Below, in pieces: positions 44,160 through 52,989 of a stretch of DNA of 64,000 nucleotides. The stretch is taken from assembly GCF_047228935.1 (NCBI RefSeq), contig NZ_JBFEGG010000001.1:1364001-1428000 (forward strand), in the 5' to 3' direction. Each line of letters starts with the position of its first letter. Within the stretch, counting starts at the first letter, position 1. Source of the DNA: Ornithinibacillus sp047228935 (GTDB lineage Bacteria; Bacillota; Bacilli; Bacillales; Amphibacillaceae). Made by a program: the position numbers and the translations under genes. Below the pieces are notes generated by a model. That model was not told the origin of the DNA, did not search any database, and was given only the letters and a program-made list of their open reading frames with translations.

Positions 44160-45383
44160 ATGCAATTCCTTAAGTTTGTATCGTTATTCACCAAAAATAA
44201 TTTCTTGCAACTCAGGAGGAAGTGGCGATCACTTCCTCTTCTTTTCGTTTTTCCAATTTTATTAATTGGACTCGTTGCGTATATTTTAGTTACTTTTATA
44301 TCAAATTTAGAGGAAGAACCGTTACAAATAGGATTGGTTGACTTAGACCAATCTAGCGAAACGGACATGATTATCCAATTATTAGAGGATTCCACTCAGC
44401 TCGGTGATTTTTTACACATGGAACGTGTTTCCGAAACTGTTGCTAAAGAAATGATAGAAGAGGACGAAATAGTTTCCTATATTCTATTTCCGGAAGAGTT
44501 TACGAGTAAATTATTAAATGGAGATTCTGTTGTCGTTACTATTGTTGGTAATCCTAATCGAGAAATGGAAAGTTATCTTATTAAAGAGCTAGTAAATAGC
44601 GCTGCAAGGCATATCAGTTCTTCCCAAGCAAATATTTTAACCATCAATCATTTCGCTAGAGAATTAAACTTAAGCGCCGAATCGAGAAACCAAATTGTAC
44701 TAGAACAATTTAATGAATTCTTGTTATATGCGATTAGTAAGGACAATGTATTAGATCAACATGCGTTGTCTAATAATGCCACTTCTTCACCAAAGCAATA
44801 TTTCGGCTTGGCTGCAGCATTTTTCTTGTATACCATCTGGATATTCACGATTTACCAACTCTTATATAAAGAACAATCGAAGGAAATTAAAACTAGAATG
44901 ATGCTTTACGGTGTAACAGATCTTCAACAAATAACAGCTAGAATATTGATCACATTGATCATTAGTATCCTGATAGGAATGTTATTATTTACCGGAATAG
45001 TACAGGCACTGGATATTAATTTACAAGGTGATAATTATGCACGATTATTGATACTACTAGCTTTACATTCGGTTATCTTTTTATTTATTTTATCAGTTAT
45101 AGAAACCGTTATAAGTTCCAAAAAATTATCCTTATTAGTGCAGCTTATTTTGACCGGAACCCTAATGCTTGCGAGTGGATCTTTTATCCCAGAAATTTAT
45201 TTGCCACTCTATCTTCAAGATTACTTAGCATATGTTTTCTCTTTCCAAGTATTTCATTGGTTAGAGGAAATTTTACTAAATGGTCGAGTCTATGTGGATT
45301 ACATCCCTCTTCTTTTATCGACTGGCATAGGTTTATTCCTAACGGTTAGTCTAGCCTTACTAAAGGAGCGTTTAAAGACATGA
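44160..45383 (+). CDS. ABC-2 type transporter permease
   Basis: 407 aa. One membrane span near the N-terminus (LPLLFVFPILLIGLVAYILV), a large outside domain (about 50-215), then five spans in the C-terminal half, the topology of ABC2_membrane_3-type permeases. AGGTG lies 7 bases before the ATG. Its end overlaps the next permease by 4 bases (ATGA). It forms a heterodimeric pair with the following gene. Substrate unknown; the related topology occurs in exporters of peptides, antibiotics or wall precursors. Confidence 0.85.
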   Translation: MQFLKFVSLFTKNNFLQLRRKWRSLPLLFVFPILLIGLVAYILVTFISNLEEEPLQIGLVDLDQSSETDMIIQLLEDSTQLGDFLHMERVSETVAKEMIEEDEIVSYILFPEEFTSKLLNGDSVVVTIVGNPNREMESYLIKELVNSAARHISSSQANILTINHFARELNLSAESRNQIVLEQFNEFLLYAISKDNVLDQHALSNNATSSPKQYFGLAAAFFLYTIWIFTIYQLLYKEQSKEIKTRMMLYGVTDLQQITARILITLIISILIGMLLFTGIVQALDINLQGDNYARLLILLALHSVIFLFILSVIETVISSKKLSLLVQLILTGTLMLASGSFIPEIYLPLYLQDYLAYVFSFQVFHWLEEILLNGRVYVDYIPLLLSTGIGLFLTVSLALLKERLKT

Positions 45384-46513
45384 TAGATATCTTGAAAACA
45401 CGTCTTCTATTGTGGAAAAAGAAACTGTTAACCACGCTTTTCTGGCTATTACTTCCAGTACTTGGAACATATCTTTTTATTTCTATCGTAAACACTATCC
45501 AGGACGACTCCAAGGTTCCCATTGGAATCGTGGTAGAAGATGACTCAGCCTTGGCAAACAATTTACTACAATCAATTTCTAATTCTAATCTTGTACAAGT
45601 TTATGAAAGTAACGAAAAAGAAGCATTATACAATCTTGAAAAACATGAAGTTGACAGTGTGTTTATTATTCATGATGAATTTGAAGTAAATATAAAAAGT
45701 GGGCTTAGAAAAAATATTATCTCGAGTTACTATACAGAATTATCCTTTGCCTATACTCCTGTAAAAGAAATGATTGTTTCACTAGTCCAAGAGGAAGCAG
45801 GTCGTGCTAAAGCGACTAACTTCATTCTACAAATGAATGAAGAATATAACGGTTCTGACCCTTGGAGTTGGGAAGAAGTCCAAAATAAGGTAAGACAAGT
45901 TCAGTTAAATGAAAACCTATTGAATACAGCATTTACCTACACAGGTACGTCGAATTCAGAGGAACAACCTTCTCTCATTTCATGGAATACATGGACAATT
46001 TGGGCTATTTTAAGTTTATTAAGTTCATTATTTTTATTTGACTGGGTAATTAAAGAAAGAGCACTAACCGTTTCAGCTCGTTTTTCGTTTATGAAAGTTT
46101 CTAAATGGAGTTACTATTTAAAATTAATTATCTTATATTTTTTTATTTTTTTCTTATTTGATTTAATAGCTATTGCTTTGTTTACTTTACGTTTAGATCA
46201 ATCGATTTCACTTCGTTTTATATTCATATTAATCAGCTTTAGACTAATGTTATGTATGCTCTCTTTTGGTTTAGCAAGTTTTTTTAGAAAAGCCTTTACC
46301 TACTATTGGGTATCCATTTTGCTAGTTATCGTCCTAGCTTTTTTAACAGGTGCTATCATTCCGATTCATCAGATCATTCCTGAAATACCTTATGTAAATT
46401 ATTTTAACCCGCTTCAAGATTTTATTAATGAGAATCTTACCATTTTATGGGGAATTATTAGTTTCATATTTTTAATCTTAACATTAATACGAAAGGAGGT
46501 TACCAATGCTTAG
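45380..46513 (+). CDS. ABC-2 type transporter permease (second subunit)
   Basis: 377 aa with the same layout as its neighbour: an N-terminal span (LLTTLFWLLLPVLGTYLFIS), an outside domain (about 38-195), and five to six C-terminal spans. It carries a VPIGIVVEDDSALANNLLQS segment parallel to LQIGLVDLDQSSETDMIIQL of the first permease, so the two arose by duplication. It overlaps the ATPase gene by 8 bases. Confidence 0.85.
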   Translation: MIDILKTRLLLWKKKLLTTLFWLLLPVLGTYLFISIVNTIQDDSKVPIGIVVEDDSALANNLLQSISNSNLVQVYESNEKEALYNLEKHEVDSVFIIHDEFEVNIKSGLRKNIISSYYTELSFAYTPVKEMIVSLVQEEAGRAKATNFILQMNEEYNGSDPWSWEEVQNKVRQVQLNENLLNTAFTYTGTSNSEEQPSLISWNTWTIWAILSLLSSLFLFDWVIKERALTVSARFSFMKVSKWSYYLKLIILYFFIFFLFDLIAIALFTLRLDQSISLRFIFILISFRLMLCMLSFGLASFFRKAFTYYWVSILLVIVLAFLTGAIIPIHQIIPEIPYVNYFNPLQDFINENLTILWGIISFIFLILTLIRKEVTNA

Positions 46514-47177
46514 TGTAGATTCTTTGAAGAAACGCTATAGGAAAAAGCTAGTACTCGAAAATCTTACCTTTACCGTTCGGCCTGGTGAGATTATCGGACT
46601 TGTCGGAGAAAACGGAGCGGGTAAATCAACCTTATTACGTATTTTAGCGACGATTGATAAGCCTAATAAAGGTAGCATTTCCTTTTTTAATTACTTGTAC
46701 AGCAAAAATCGGAAAGAAATACGTAAGTACATTGGCTATGTTCCACAGGATATTGCCATTTGGGAAGAGCTTACGGTGAAAGAAAATATGCTGTTTTTTG
46801 AAAAGCTTTCCTTATCTTCTAAAAGCAGTCAAGAATTAAGACAACTATGCTTAGATATGAATCTCGATAAATGGGAAGAACCAGTTAAAAAGCTTTCAGG
46901 TGGGATGAAACGGAAGTTAAACATCGCTATCACTCTTATCCATGAACCGACAATGTTACTTTTAGATGAACCAACTGTCGGGATTGACTTAAAGTCTAAA
47001 ATAGAAATTGGTTCTTACCTACTAAAACAAGCAAAAGACAATAATCGAATAATCATCTATACTTCGCATGACATGGATGAAATTAATCACCTTTGTGATC
47101 GAGTGATTTGTATTGGGGAAGATTCATTTTATGAGGACATTTTAAAGGACTCTGGTAAAGAAATAATTTCATTCTAG
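46506..47177 (+). CDS. ABC transporter ATP-binding protein
   Basis: 223 aa. Walker A GENGAGKST (about 36-44), Q-loop YVPQDIAIWEELTV, signature KLSGGMKRK, Walker B MLLLDEPT and H-loop YTSHDMDE. GGAGG precedes the ATG, inside the upstream gene. It powers the two permeases. It is shorter than usual DrrA-type subunits (about 300), lacking the C-terminal extension. Confidence 0.93.
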   Translation: MLSVDSLKKRYRKKLVLENLTFTVRPGEIIGLVGENGAGKSTLLRILATIDKPNKGSISFFNYLYSKNRKEIRKYIGYVPQDIAIWEELTVKENMLFFEKLSLSSKSSQELRQLCLDMNLDKWEEPVKKLSGGMKRKLNIAITLIHEPTMLLLDEPTVGIDLKSKIEIGSYLLKQAKDNNRIIIYTSHDMDEINHLCDRVICIGEDSFYEDILKDSGKEIISF

Positions 47178-47231
47178 TATTTTAACTTACTTATATAGTA
47201 AAATGGTAGTGAATAGAGGTGTGGCTAACGT

Positions 47232-47840
47232 ATGGATATTAGACAACTACAAATGATAATGCAATATCAAGCAATGTCAATCTTAAGTTCAAATAATGAT
47301 AGTCTATCAAGTTTTTCACCTATTGTAGATTTGGCATTTAAACAAATACTAGATAGTAAATTAGAAGAGTCGACTTCTACGAAACAAACTAATTTACCTT
47401 TTCCCTCTTCTTCACTACTATATAATACTAATTTAGCACAACCAAGCGGATTACAACCCATTCCGAATGAATATAGTGCTATTATAACCGAAGCTGCTAA
47501 TAAATATGGTATTGATGAACGGTTAATACATTCTGTTATTAAGACGGAATCCAACTATAATCAATTTGCTAAAAGTAGTGCAGGTGCACAAGGATTAATG
47601 CAATTAATGCCTTCTACCGCACGTGGCCTAGGTGTATTAAATCCATTTGATGCTAAACAAAACATTGAAGGCGGGACGAAATATTTAAGGGAAATGTTAA
47701 ACCGGTATAACGGCAATATGGAGTTGGCATTAGCTGCATACAATGCTGGTCCTGGTAACGTAGATAAGTACCAAGGAATACCACCATTTGAAGAAACACA
47801 GAATTACGTTAAGAAAGTTATGAATAATTATTTAGCTTAA
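47232..47840 (+). CDS. Lytic transglycosylase, SLT domain protein
   Basis: 202 aa. The SLT domain is at about 80-200: AANKYGIDERLIHSVIKTES with the catalytic Glu in KTES, GAQGLMQLMPSTA, ALAAYNAGPGNV. The N-terminal 80 residues are low-complexity and rich in S and L. No classical signal peptide, so export would be by another route or linked to the envelope (as for YjbJ/CwlQ-like proteins). It cleaves peptidoglycan glycan strands. It follows the ABC genes by 54 bases with its own site and may be cotranscribed. Confidence 0.85.
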   Translation: MDIRQLQMIMQYQAMSILSSNNDSLSSFSPIVDLAFKQILDSKLEESTSTKQTNLPFPSSSLLYNTNLAQPSGLQPIPNEYSAIITEAANKYGIDERLIHSVIKTESNYNQFAKSSAGAQGLMQLMPSTARGLGVLNPFDAKQNIEGGTKYLREMLNRYNGNMELALAAYNAGPGNVDKYQGIPPFEETQNYVKKVMNNYLA

Positions 47841-47845
47841 ATCGA

Positions 47846-47878
47846 AGAGGAACTTGAATTCGTTATTCAAGTTCCTCT
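47846..47878 (+). terminator. Terminator after the transglycosylase gene
   Basis: AGAGGAACTTGAA and TTCAAGTTCCTCT form a perfect 13-base stem beginning 6 bases after the stop codon. The following tract (GACATTTTCT) has only a few T. Confidence 0.75.
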
Positions 47879-47995
47879 GACATTTTCTAAACATCAAAAG
47901 TCTTCTCCTTTTGAATTAAGTTGTTCCTTTTTAAAGAAGAAACTATATAATGTATTTTTTTGACCCTGATTAAAAGAAGTAAAACGGTGTAATAT

Positions 47996-48505
47996 TTATA
48001 AATTACTGTTGTATGCTACATGTACAATTATTTTTACTCCATTTCTTTCATACTCTTTATATGTTTGCATTCCAATTTTTTTTGCTACTGCCCAAGACGG
48101 AATATTATGAATGCTAGTATAAGAATAAACAGCAGGATAGTTTATTACGTTAAAGGCATATTCTTTACATGCATTAGCCGCTTCTGTTGCATATCCTTTA
48201 TTCCAGTAGTCCTTTATAATATGGAACCCAATTTCAGGTAGGACTTCATTATCAATGTTTTGCATCGTTATCCCACAATCTCCTATGAAGATATCTCCAT
48301 CTTTTAGAACTACAGCCCATAACCCGTGGTTATATGTTCTATAATTATCAATATTCCGTTGAATCCAGCTTTTAACCTTCTCACGATTATATGGATCTGG
48401 GTAATATTTCATAGATTCCGGATCAGAGAGTACTAACGATAATGCATCCACATCTTCTAAAACTAATTCTCTTAAATATAATCTTTCTGTTTCTAGTACA
48501 ATCAT
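47996..48505 (-). CDS. GNAT acetyltransferase, RimJ/RimL-like
   Basis: 169 aa. Starts MIVLETERLYLRELVLEDVD, the RimL-type opening, with the acetyl-CoA loop in IKDYWNKGYATEAANACKEY and IHNIPSWAVAKKIGMQ. GAAAGG precedes the ATG. Same strand as, and 13 bases downstream of, the DinB-like gene. Substrate unknown (protein N-terminus or a small molecule). Confidence 0.85.
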   Translation of the reverse strand: MIVLETERLYLRELVLEDVDALSLVLSDPESMKYYPDPYNREKVKSWIQRNIDNYRTYNHGLWAVVLKDGDIFIGDCGITMQNIDNEVLPEIGFHIIKDYWNKGYATEAANACKEYAFNVINYPAVYSYTSIHNIPSWAVAKKIGMQTYKEYERNGVKIIVHVAYNSNL

Positions 48506-48518
48506 TCAAATCAACCTT

Positions 48519-49022
48519 TCAGTTAGATTTATTTTTAGGTATGCTTAGAATTATCCACTCTTTATCTTTTATTTGTTTACCAATATAAAGTAATTGCCCC
48601 AAGTGATAACTAATATGGGCAATTTCAGTTTGAATTGCTTGTAGAACAGTTAGAGGTTTTTTTCTTAATATCACGGTTTTATCTAAATCATCTTCTGTTA
48701 AACTCTCAATCGTGTTAAAGAGTAGATTCCATCCATCTTCCCAGATTTGCATAAGATAATCCTTTGATTCATTTCCCCAGGTAAATTCCGCGTCTCTATC
48801 TCGATATGTTTTTTCACCATCTGTTGTGAGAAAGTCTACCCACCGCGAGTGCATATTACCACTTAAATGCTTAATAATCATCGCTATGCTATTAGACTCT
48901 CCACTAGGTTTAAAATGTAACTCATCTACTGATAACTGCTGTATTCCTAATTCAGCCCTGTTCTTAAAATGTTTAAATTGGCTCATTATTACATTTAGAT
49001 ATTCCATTTTAAATTGGTTCAA
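48519..49022 (-). CDS. DinB/DUF1572-like protein
   Basis: 167 aa from a TTG start. DinB-type four-helix bundle with metal-site histidines: MIIKHLSGNMHSRW, and AHISYHLGQLLYIGK near the C-terminus. Members include bacillithiol- or thiol-dependent S-transferases and unknown enzymes. GAGGGGG lies 6 bases before the TTG at 49022; a TTG at 49052 is upstream of that site. Probably cotranscribed with the GNAT gene. Confidence 0.8.
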   Translation of the reverse strand: MNQFKMEYLNVIMSQFKHFKNRAELGIQQLSVDELHFKPSGESNSIAMIIKHLSGNMHSRWVDFLTTDGEKTYRDRDAEFTWGNESKDYLMQIWEDGWNLLFNTIESLTEDDLDKTVILRKKPLTVLQAIQTEIAHISYHLGQLLYIGKQIKDKEWIILSIPKNKSN

Positions 49023-49122
49023 GTTGGCCCCCTCTATTATGATTCTTTTCAATTATGTAAAATAAATAAGTATTATTAAAAAGAAATAGGGTAACAAATA
49101 GATTAAGAGGTTTATAACAAAT

Positions 49123-49425
49123 TTAGTTTAATAACAGAAAAATGTTGTCTTCTTGTACCGTATTTACCGCCATAATGTTCCGCTGTACTTTATGACAGGT
49201 ACAACATCTATGAACGATTTGATACCCTTTTTTTGTATGATAAATCAATTCAATGGGCTCCATAAGTCCTTGGCATAAGCTACTCCTATCACCAAGATTT
49301 TCATCAAGGTGCTTGGAATATAAACAATACGGACAGTGATTTCGAAAGCTACCATTTGTAAGTGGTAAAACCTTAGATCCACAATGTCCACATTGAAATC
49401 CTGTGTTTTCTTTTTTTCTACTCAA
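49123..49425 (-). CDS. RNHCP-domain zinc-binding protein
   Basis: 100 aa. Two zinc-binding cysteine pairs near the start (CGHCGSK, CPYCLYS), with the name-giving motif RNHCPYC at about residues 28-34, and a further CCTCHK near 74. RNHCP proteins are small putative nucleic-acid-binding proteins of unknown role. TTG start with GGAGG 7 bases upstream, but that site is paired with CCTCC in a stable hairpin (49433-49464). No other gene shares the transcript. Confidence 0.85.
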   Translation of the reverse strand: MSRKKENTGFQCGHCGSKVLPLTNGSFRNHCPYCLYSKHLDENLGDRSSLCQGLMEPIELIYHTKKGYQIVHRCCTCHKVQRNIMAVNTVQEDNIFLLLN

Positions 49426-49432
49426 GAATTTA

Positions 49433-49464
49433 CCTCCAAGATTTTTAATAAAAATCTACGGAGG
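49433..49464 (-). promoter_or_regulatory. Hairpin that sequesters the ribosome binding site of the RNHCP gene
   Basis: On the mRNA CCTCC (complement of 49460-49464) and AGATTTTT pair with AAAAATCT and GGAGG (complement of 49433-49437), 13 pairs with a small internal loop. GGAGG is the ribosome binding site of the gene at 49123-49425. Confidence 0.65.
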
Positions 49465-49538
49465 CAGGGTTCCGTTTCTTTTCCTTACATTTTTAAGTCC
49501 CAGGCTTTACTAATCTAGTGACCCATTCACCGCCTTCC

Positions 49539-49718
49539 TTTAGGGATAGCGATTACTTCTGATTCCAGCTTCCATACAGCATCTTTCATCTGCATATCCG
49601 AACCATAACTGGTTTTGGTTTCCTTTGTGCCAGTCACTGTAAGACAGAAGTTACTCCACCTTCCACCAGTAGGTGTATGATTAGTATCACTGACGTTGGC
49701 AGCCGTCCCCTATTCCTA
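49539..49718 (-). pseudogene. Open fragment, possibly the 3' end of a TnpB-type gene with its right-end RNA region
   Basis: A minus-strand frame of about 60 codons without start codon runs TAANVSDTNHTPTGGRWSNF... to ...SEVIAIPKGRR and a TGA stop at 49539. The frame is closed upstream by TAG codons. The tail composition and the following GC-rich, hairpin-forming AAAGGAAGGCGGTG region recall the ends of IS200/IS605 tnpB genes and their guide-RNA region, but no TnpB catalytic motif is present. The rest of the 614-base gap 49426-50039 is AT-rich with no supported gene. Confidence 0.3.
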
Positions 49719-50039
49719 GAGTAGAATAAAAGTTAAAGTAAATACTTTAACCATCCCCTTTAAGATTACCACGAATATCTATTTGTTACCCAACAAGTAT
49801 AGTTTATCATGTTTACTTTCAAGAAAATACTTCCTATACATTCGTGGGATAATTTTTACTAAAATTCTCGCTCTGTTTACTCCCTATCCTTTTCAGATAT
49901 TTATATATGAATACTATGTGGTATAAGGTGATTTAAATAATACATAGTAATTCTAGGTATATATGCAGATAAAAATTGAAGAAATAGGATAAATTCCCCT
50001 ATGCCATTCATTTCTATATTTAGCATTTTAATATATTTA

Positions 50040-50855
50040 TTACTTTTTTTGCTTTACTAGCTTTAATGTGGCTACAATTAGAAAACTAACTATCACTAAT
50101 AGTAACCAAGAACTTACCTTGCCAAGATGAACTAAGCTCCACGTATCTCGTTGATTTGGATATTCCCAAGCACCAAAGTATGTCGCGATATTTTCTGCTA
50201 TCCAAATAAAGAATCCAATTAGAATAAAAGATAGTGCAAGAGGCATACGATATTGCGTTCCATTTATCTTGTAAGTAACCCAAGATTTCCAAAAAACAAT
50301 AATGACAAGGACGGATAAGTACCAACGAATATCAATCCAATAATGATGGGTGAAAAAATTTAAATAAATAGATGTTGCTAAAGCTACAACTAACAGAAAG
50401 GGTGGCCAATTAACAAGGTCTACTTTTAATCTCCTCCAAGCTTGGCAAAGATAACTAGCTACGCTTGCATACATGAACCCACTGTATAATGGTACACCAA
50501 ATAGTTTAAATATCCCCTCTTCCGGATACGACCAAGATCCCATATGCACTTTAAATAGTTCAAGCGCGAGGCCAATAATATGAAATAACGTGATTACCTT
50601 TAACTCATCTCTAGTTTCCAGACCAGAACGTACCATGAACCATTGCATTAAAAGACAGATGATAAACAACCAATCATATCGAGGTAGAAAAGGTAATGAG
50701 ATGATTTGTGTAATAGCTAATGATACAAATATTACAACAGGAAATATACAGGATAATGCCTGTTGCCATCCGAAGCCCACGAGCTGCATTATCCCCCTAC
50801 TAATCCCGTTGTGCACAAGCTTTTTTGTTGAATCTTTTTGTAATGGTAAATTCAT
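50040..50855 (-). CDS. DUF817 membrane protein, YoaT-like
   Basis: 271 aa with seven to eight hydrophobic segments. Seen: KVHMGSWSYPEEGIFKLFGV, VPLYSGFMYASVASYLCQAW and ENIATYFGAWEYPNQRDTWS, typical DUF817 segments. The family has no known function. GAGGAG precedes the ATG at 50855; the upstream in-frame ATG at 50873 overlaps this site. Monocistronic. Family recognised from memory of Bacillus subtilis YoaT. Confidence 0.8.
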   Translation of the reverse strand: MNLPLQKDSTKKLVHNGISRGIMQLVGFGWQQALSCIFPVVIFVSLAITQIISLPFLPRYDWLFIICLLMQWFMVRSGLETRDELKVITLFHIIGLALELFKVHMGSWSYPEEGIFKLFGVPLYSGFMYASVASYLCQAWRRLKVDLVNWPPFLLVVALATSIYLNFFTHHYWIDIRWYLSVLVIIVFWKSWVTYKINGTQYRMPLALSFILIGFFIWIAENIATYFGAWEYPNQRDTWSLVHLGKVSSWLLLVIVSFLIVATLKLVKQKK

Positions 50856-50992
50856 AAGAGTTCTCCTCTTCATACTTATTTATTTTTATAAATTTCACCT
50901 CTCTTCTTAATTTTAGACCAACACTTATCGTTTTACAATAAAAATATATTGTTTTAATTTGTTTTCTTGTTGTTTTAAATAATTTTGTATTA

Positions 50993-51025
50993 AAAAAGCA
51001 TTTCCCCTATGGAAAAATGCTTTAT
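50993..51025 (-). terminator. Terminator-like hairpin in the DUF817-M42 gap
   Basis: AAAAGCATTT and AAAATGCTTT flank an 11-base loop. On the minus strand it ends in TTTTTTA. No minus-strand gene ends here, since the M42 peptidase gene has its own terminator at 51204-51240. Confidence 0.45.
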
Positions 51026-51184
51026 ACTTATCGTATCAAGTTAAAGAAGTATGATCGTTTTGCGGAAAAAGATAGAAAAACCCTTTATGATTATAAGGAT
51101 CAGTATCCTATACTAGAAACACCCACTAAATCAACAAAGCTTCCATTCGAACCCCCGTCTTTTCAACTTTCTTATCACATTTAA
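51017..51184 (+). CDS. Possible 55-aa protein or gene relic
   Basis: A plus-strand frame starts MLYTYRIKLKKYDRFAEKDR and ends ...LPFEPPSFQLSYHI. It is lysine, tyrosine and proline rich and looks like real protein, but there is no strong ribosome binding site and its 5' end overlaps a hairpin. The frame stays open for at least a few codons upstream of the ATG, so it may be the tail of a lost gene. It fills much of the 375-base gap between the DUF817 and M42 genes. Confidence 0.3.
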   Translation: MLYTYRIKLKKYDRFAEKDRKTLYDYKDQYPILETPTKSTKLPFEPPSFQLSYHI

Positions 51185-51203
51185 TTACATATTTGATAAG
51201 CAA

Positions 51204-51240
51204 AATCGCACAGTAGAAATATAACATTCTACTATGCGAT
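51204..51240 (-). terminator. Rho-independent terminator of the M42 peptidase gene
   Basis: ATCGCACAGTAGAA and TTCTACTATGCGAT form a 14-base stem with one mismatch, 9 bases after the stop codon on the minus strand, followed by a T-containing tract. Confidence 0.75.
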
Positions 51241-51248
51241 CTATATTC

Positions 51249-52334
51249 TTAAGCTAAGAAAATGTTGTTTACTGTTTCTCTATCAAGCTTTTTGATTACT
51301 TCAACGATTAGTTTTACCGCATTCTCAAAGTCATCACGATGTAAAATAGCAGCATGTGAATGGATATATCTAGTTGCGATCGTAATGGATAATGATGGAA
51401 CACCATTAGCTGTTAAGTGGATAGAACCGGAATCCGTTCCACCACCTGCAATCGAAGCATATTGGAATGGAATGTTGTTCTCTTCTGCTGTTTGGACTAC
51501 TAAGTCCCGTACCCCTTTATGAGAAATCATTGATGCATCATAAAGAACTAGCTGTGGACCTTTTCCAATTTTACTATCTGCATCTTGTTCTTTAATTCCT
51601 GGTGTATCCCCAGCAATACCAACATCAACACCGAAACCAATATCTGGTTGAATAGCGTGAGCCGCTGTTTTTGCCCCACGTAAACCAACCTCTTCTTGAA
51701 CAGTTCCAACACCGTACACAATATTAGGATGGCTTTCATTCTGTAATTGCTTTAAGACTTCAATTGCAATTGCACAACCAATTCGATTATCCCATGCTTT
51801 CGCAAGTAATAGCTTTTCATTTTTCATTGGTGTAAATTCAAAGTAAGGAACAACAGAATCCCCAGGTTTGACACCAAATTCTAAAGCCTCATCTTTACTT
51901 GTAGCACCAATATCAATAAACATGTCTTTAATATCAACAGGCTTTTTACGCTCCGCTGCTGATAAGATATGTGGTGGCTTAGATCCAATAACCCCTGTAA
52001 CATCACCTTTAGAAGTTACAATCGTAACACGTTGAGAGAGCATTACCTGACTCCACCAACCACCTATCGTTTGGAAGTAAACAAAACCTTTATCATCGAT
52101 TCTCGTTACCATGAAACCAATTTCATCTAAGTGACCTGCAACCATAATTTTCGGTCCGTTTTCTTCACCGACTTTTTTAGCAATCAAGCTACCAATGTTA
52201 TCAGTAAACACTTCATCTGCATATGGAGTTATGTATTTTTCCATAACATCTCTTGCTTCTTTTTCATTACCAGAGATTCCTTTAGCTTCTGTTAAATCTT
52301 TTAACATCAATAATGTTTCATCTAATTTAGCCAT
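51249..52334 (-). CDS. ysdC: M42-family aminopeptidase, YsdC-like
   Basis: 361 aa. Metal ligands in VAGHLDEIGFM (His), AKAWDNRIGC (Asp), GTVQEEVGLRGA (Glu-Glu, catalytic and metal) and GVDVGIAGDTPG; the final metal His is in YIHSHAAILHRDD. Large cytoplasmic assemblies of this family trim peptides; older annotations call some members cellulase-like. Position before ysdB fits Bacillus subtilis ysdC. Confidence 0.92.
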   Translation of the reverse strand: MAKLDETLLMLKDLTEAKGISGNEKEARDVMEKYITPYADEVFTDNIGSLIAKKVGEENGPKIMVAGHLDEIGFMVTRIDDKGFVYFQTIGGWWSQVMLSQRVTIVTSKGDVTGVIGSKPPHILSAAERKKPVDIKDMFIDIGATSKDEALEFGVKPGDSVVPYFEFTPMKNEKLLLAKAWDNRIGCAIAIEVLKQLQNESHPNIVYGVGTVQEEVGLRGAKTAAHAIQPDIGFGVDVGIAGDTPGIKEQDADSKIGKGPQLVLYDASMISHKGVRDLVVQTAEENNIPFQYASIAGGGTDSGSIHLTANGVPSLSITIATRYIHSHAAILHRDDFENAVKLIVEVIKKLDRETVNNIFLA

Positions 52335-52393
52335 ATGTATACCTCCAATATTCTTTATTCTATTAGTATAACGTGAAACACAAATTTTAGATA

Positions 52394-52879
52394 TTAATAG
52401 CCACTATTTTGACGTTCATAGTTTACTTCATTTTTCTTTATGTACGCTTCTTGAACATCCTCTTCTTTAAATCCAAGTTTCAAACCTAATTCTAAATAGG
52501 TTTCAAACAAACGAGTATAGTTTATCTGATTTGGAGCGTTTTTAAACACAACACATTGTTCAAATACTTGATTAAATAATTCTGTTTCCGTAAGATCTGA
52601 GCTATTTAAAGTATTCGAAACAAAAGTTAGGCCTTTTACAATACCTAATGATAATATAAAGTGAATGCCATCTACATATTCTTCTAACACAACTTCGCGA
52701 GAACTTCTAGGTTTATTGCTCCAAAACTTAAAACACCTTGTTTCATTAGCAAGTTCACCTAACTCAACTAATAAAGCTAAATATTTATCTTGAAATAAGT
52801 CTCGCCCTGTTAATTGATGATTTTCTTCAATATAAGAATCCAGTCGTTTCTGCATATCAAATAGTAAGTTCCAGTTCAT
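52394..52879 (-). CDS. Dimeric all-alpha dUTPase/MazG-like pyrophosphatase
   Basis: 161 aa from MNWNLLFDMQ. Helical protein with the metal-binding pattern KYLALLVELGELANETRCFK (ExxE) and later EEYVDGIHFILSLG (ExxxD), as in phage-type dimeric dUTPases. It keeps dUTP out of DNA by making dUMP. AAGGAG lies 7 bases before the ATG; a TTG two codons upstream is too close. Located between ysdC and ysdB. Confidence 0.88.
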   Translation of the reverse strand: MNWNLLFDMQKRLDSYIEENHQLTGRDLFQDKYLALLVELGELANETRCFKFWSNKPRSSREVVLEEYVDGIHFILSLGIVKGLTFVSNTLNSSDLTETELFNQVFEQCVVFKNAPNQINYTRLFETYLELGLKLGFKEEDVQEAYIKKNEVNYERQNSGY

Positions 52880-52989
52880 TTTCAAACTCCTTCTTATGTT
52901 TGTAACATGTTTTTAATATAAATAATGAAACCTTGTTTACTTCCATTACGTATTGCATAATAATAACCAAATCTTAGGAGACGATGGTC

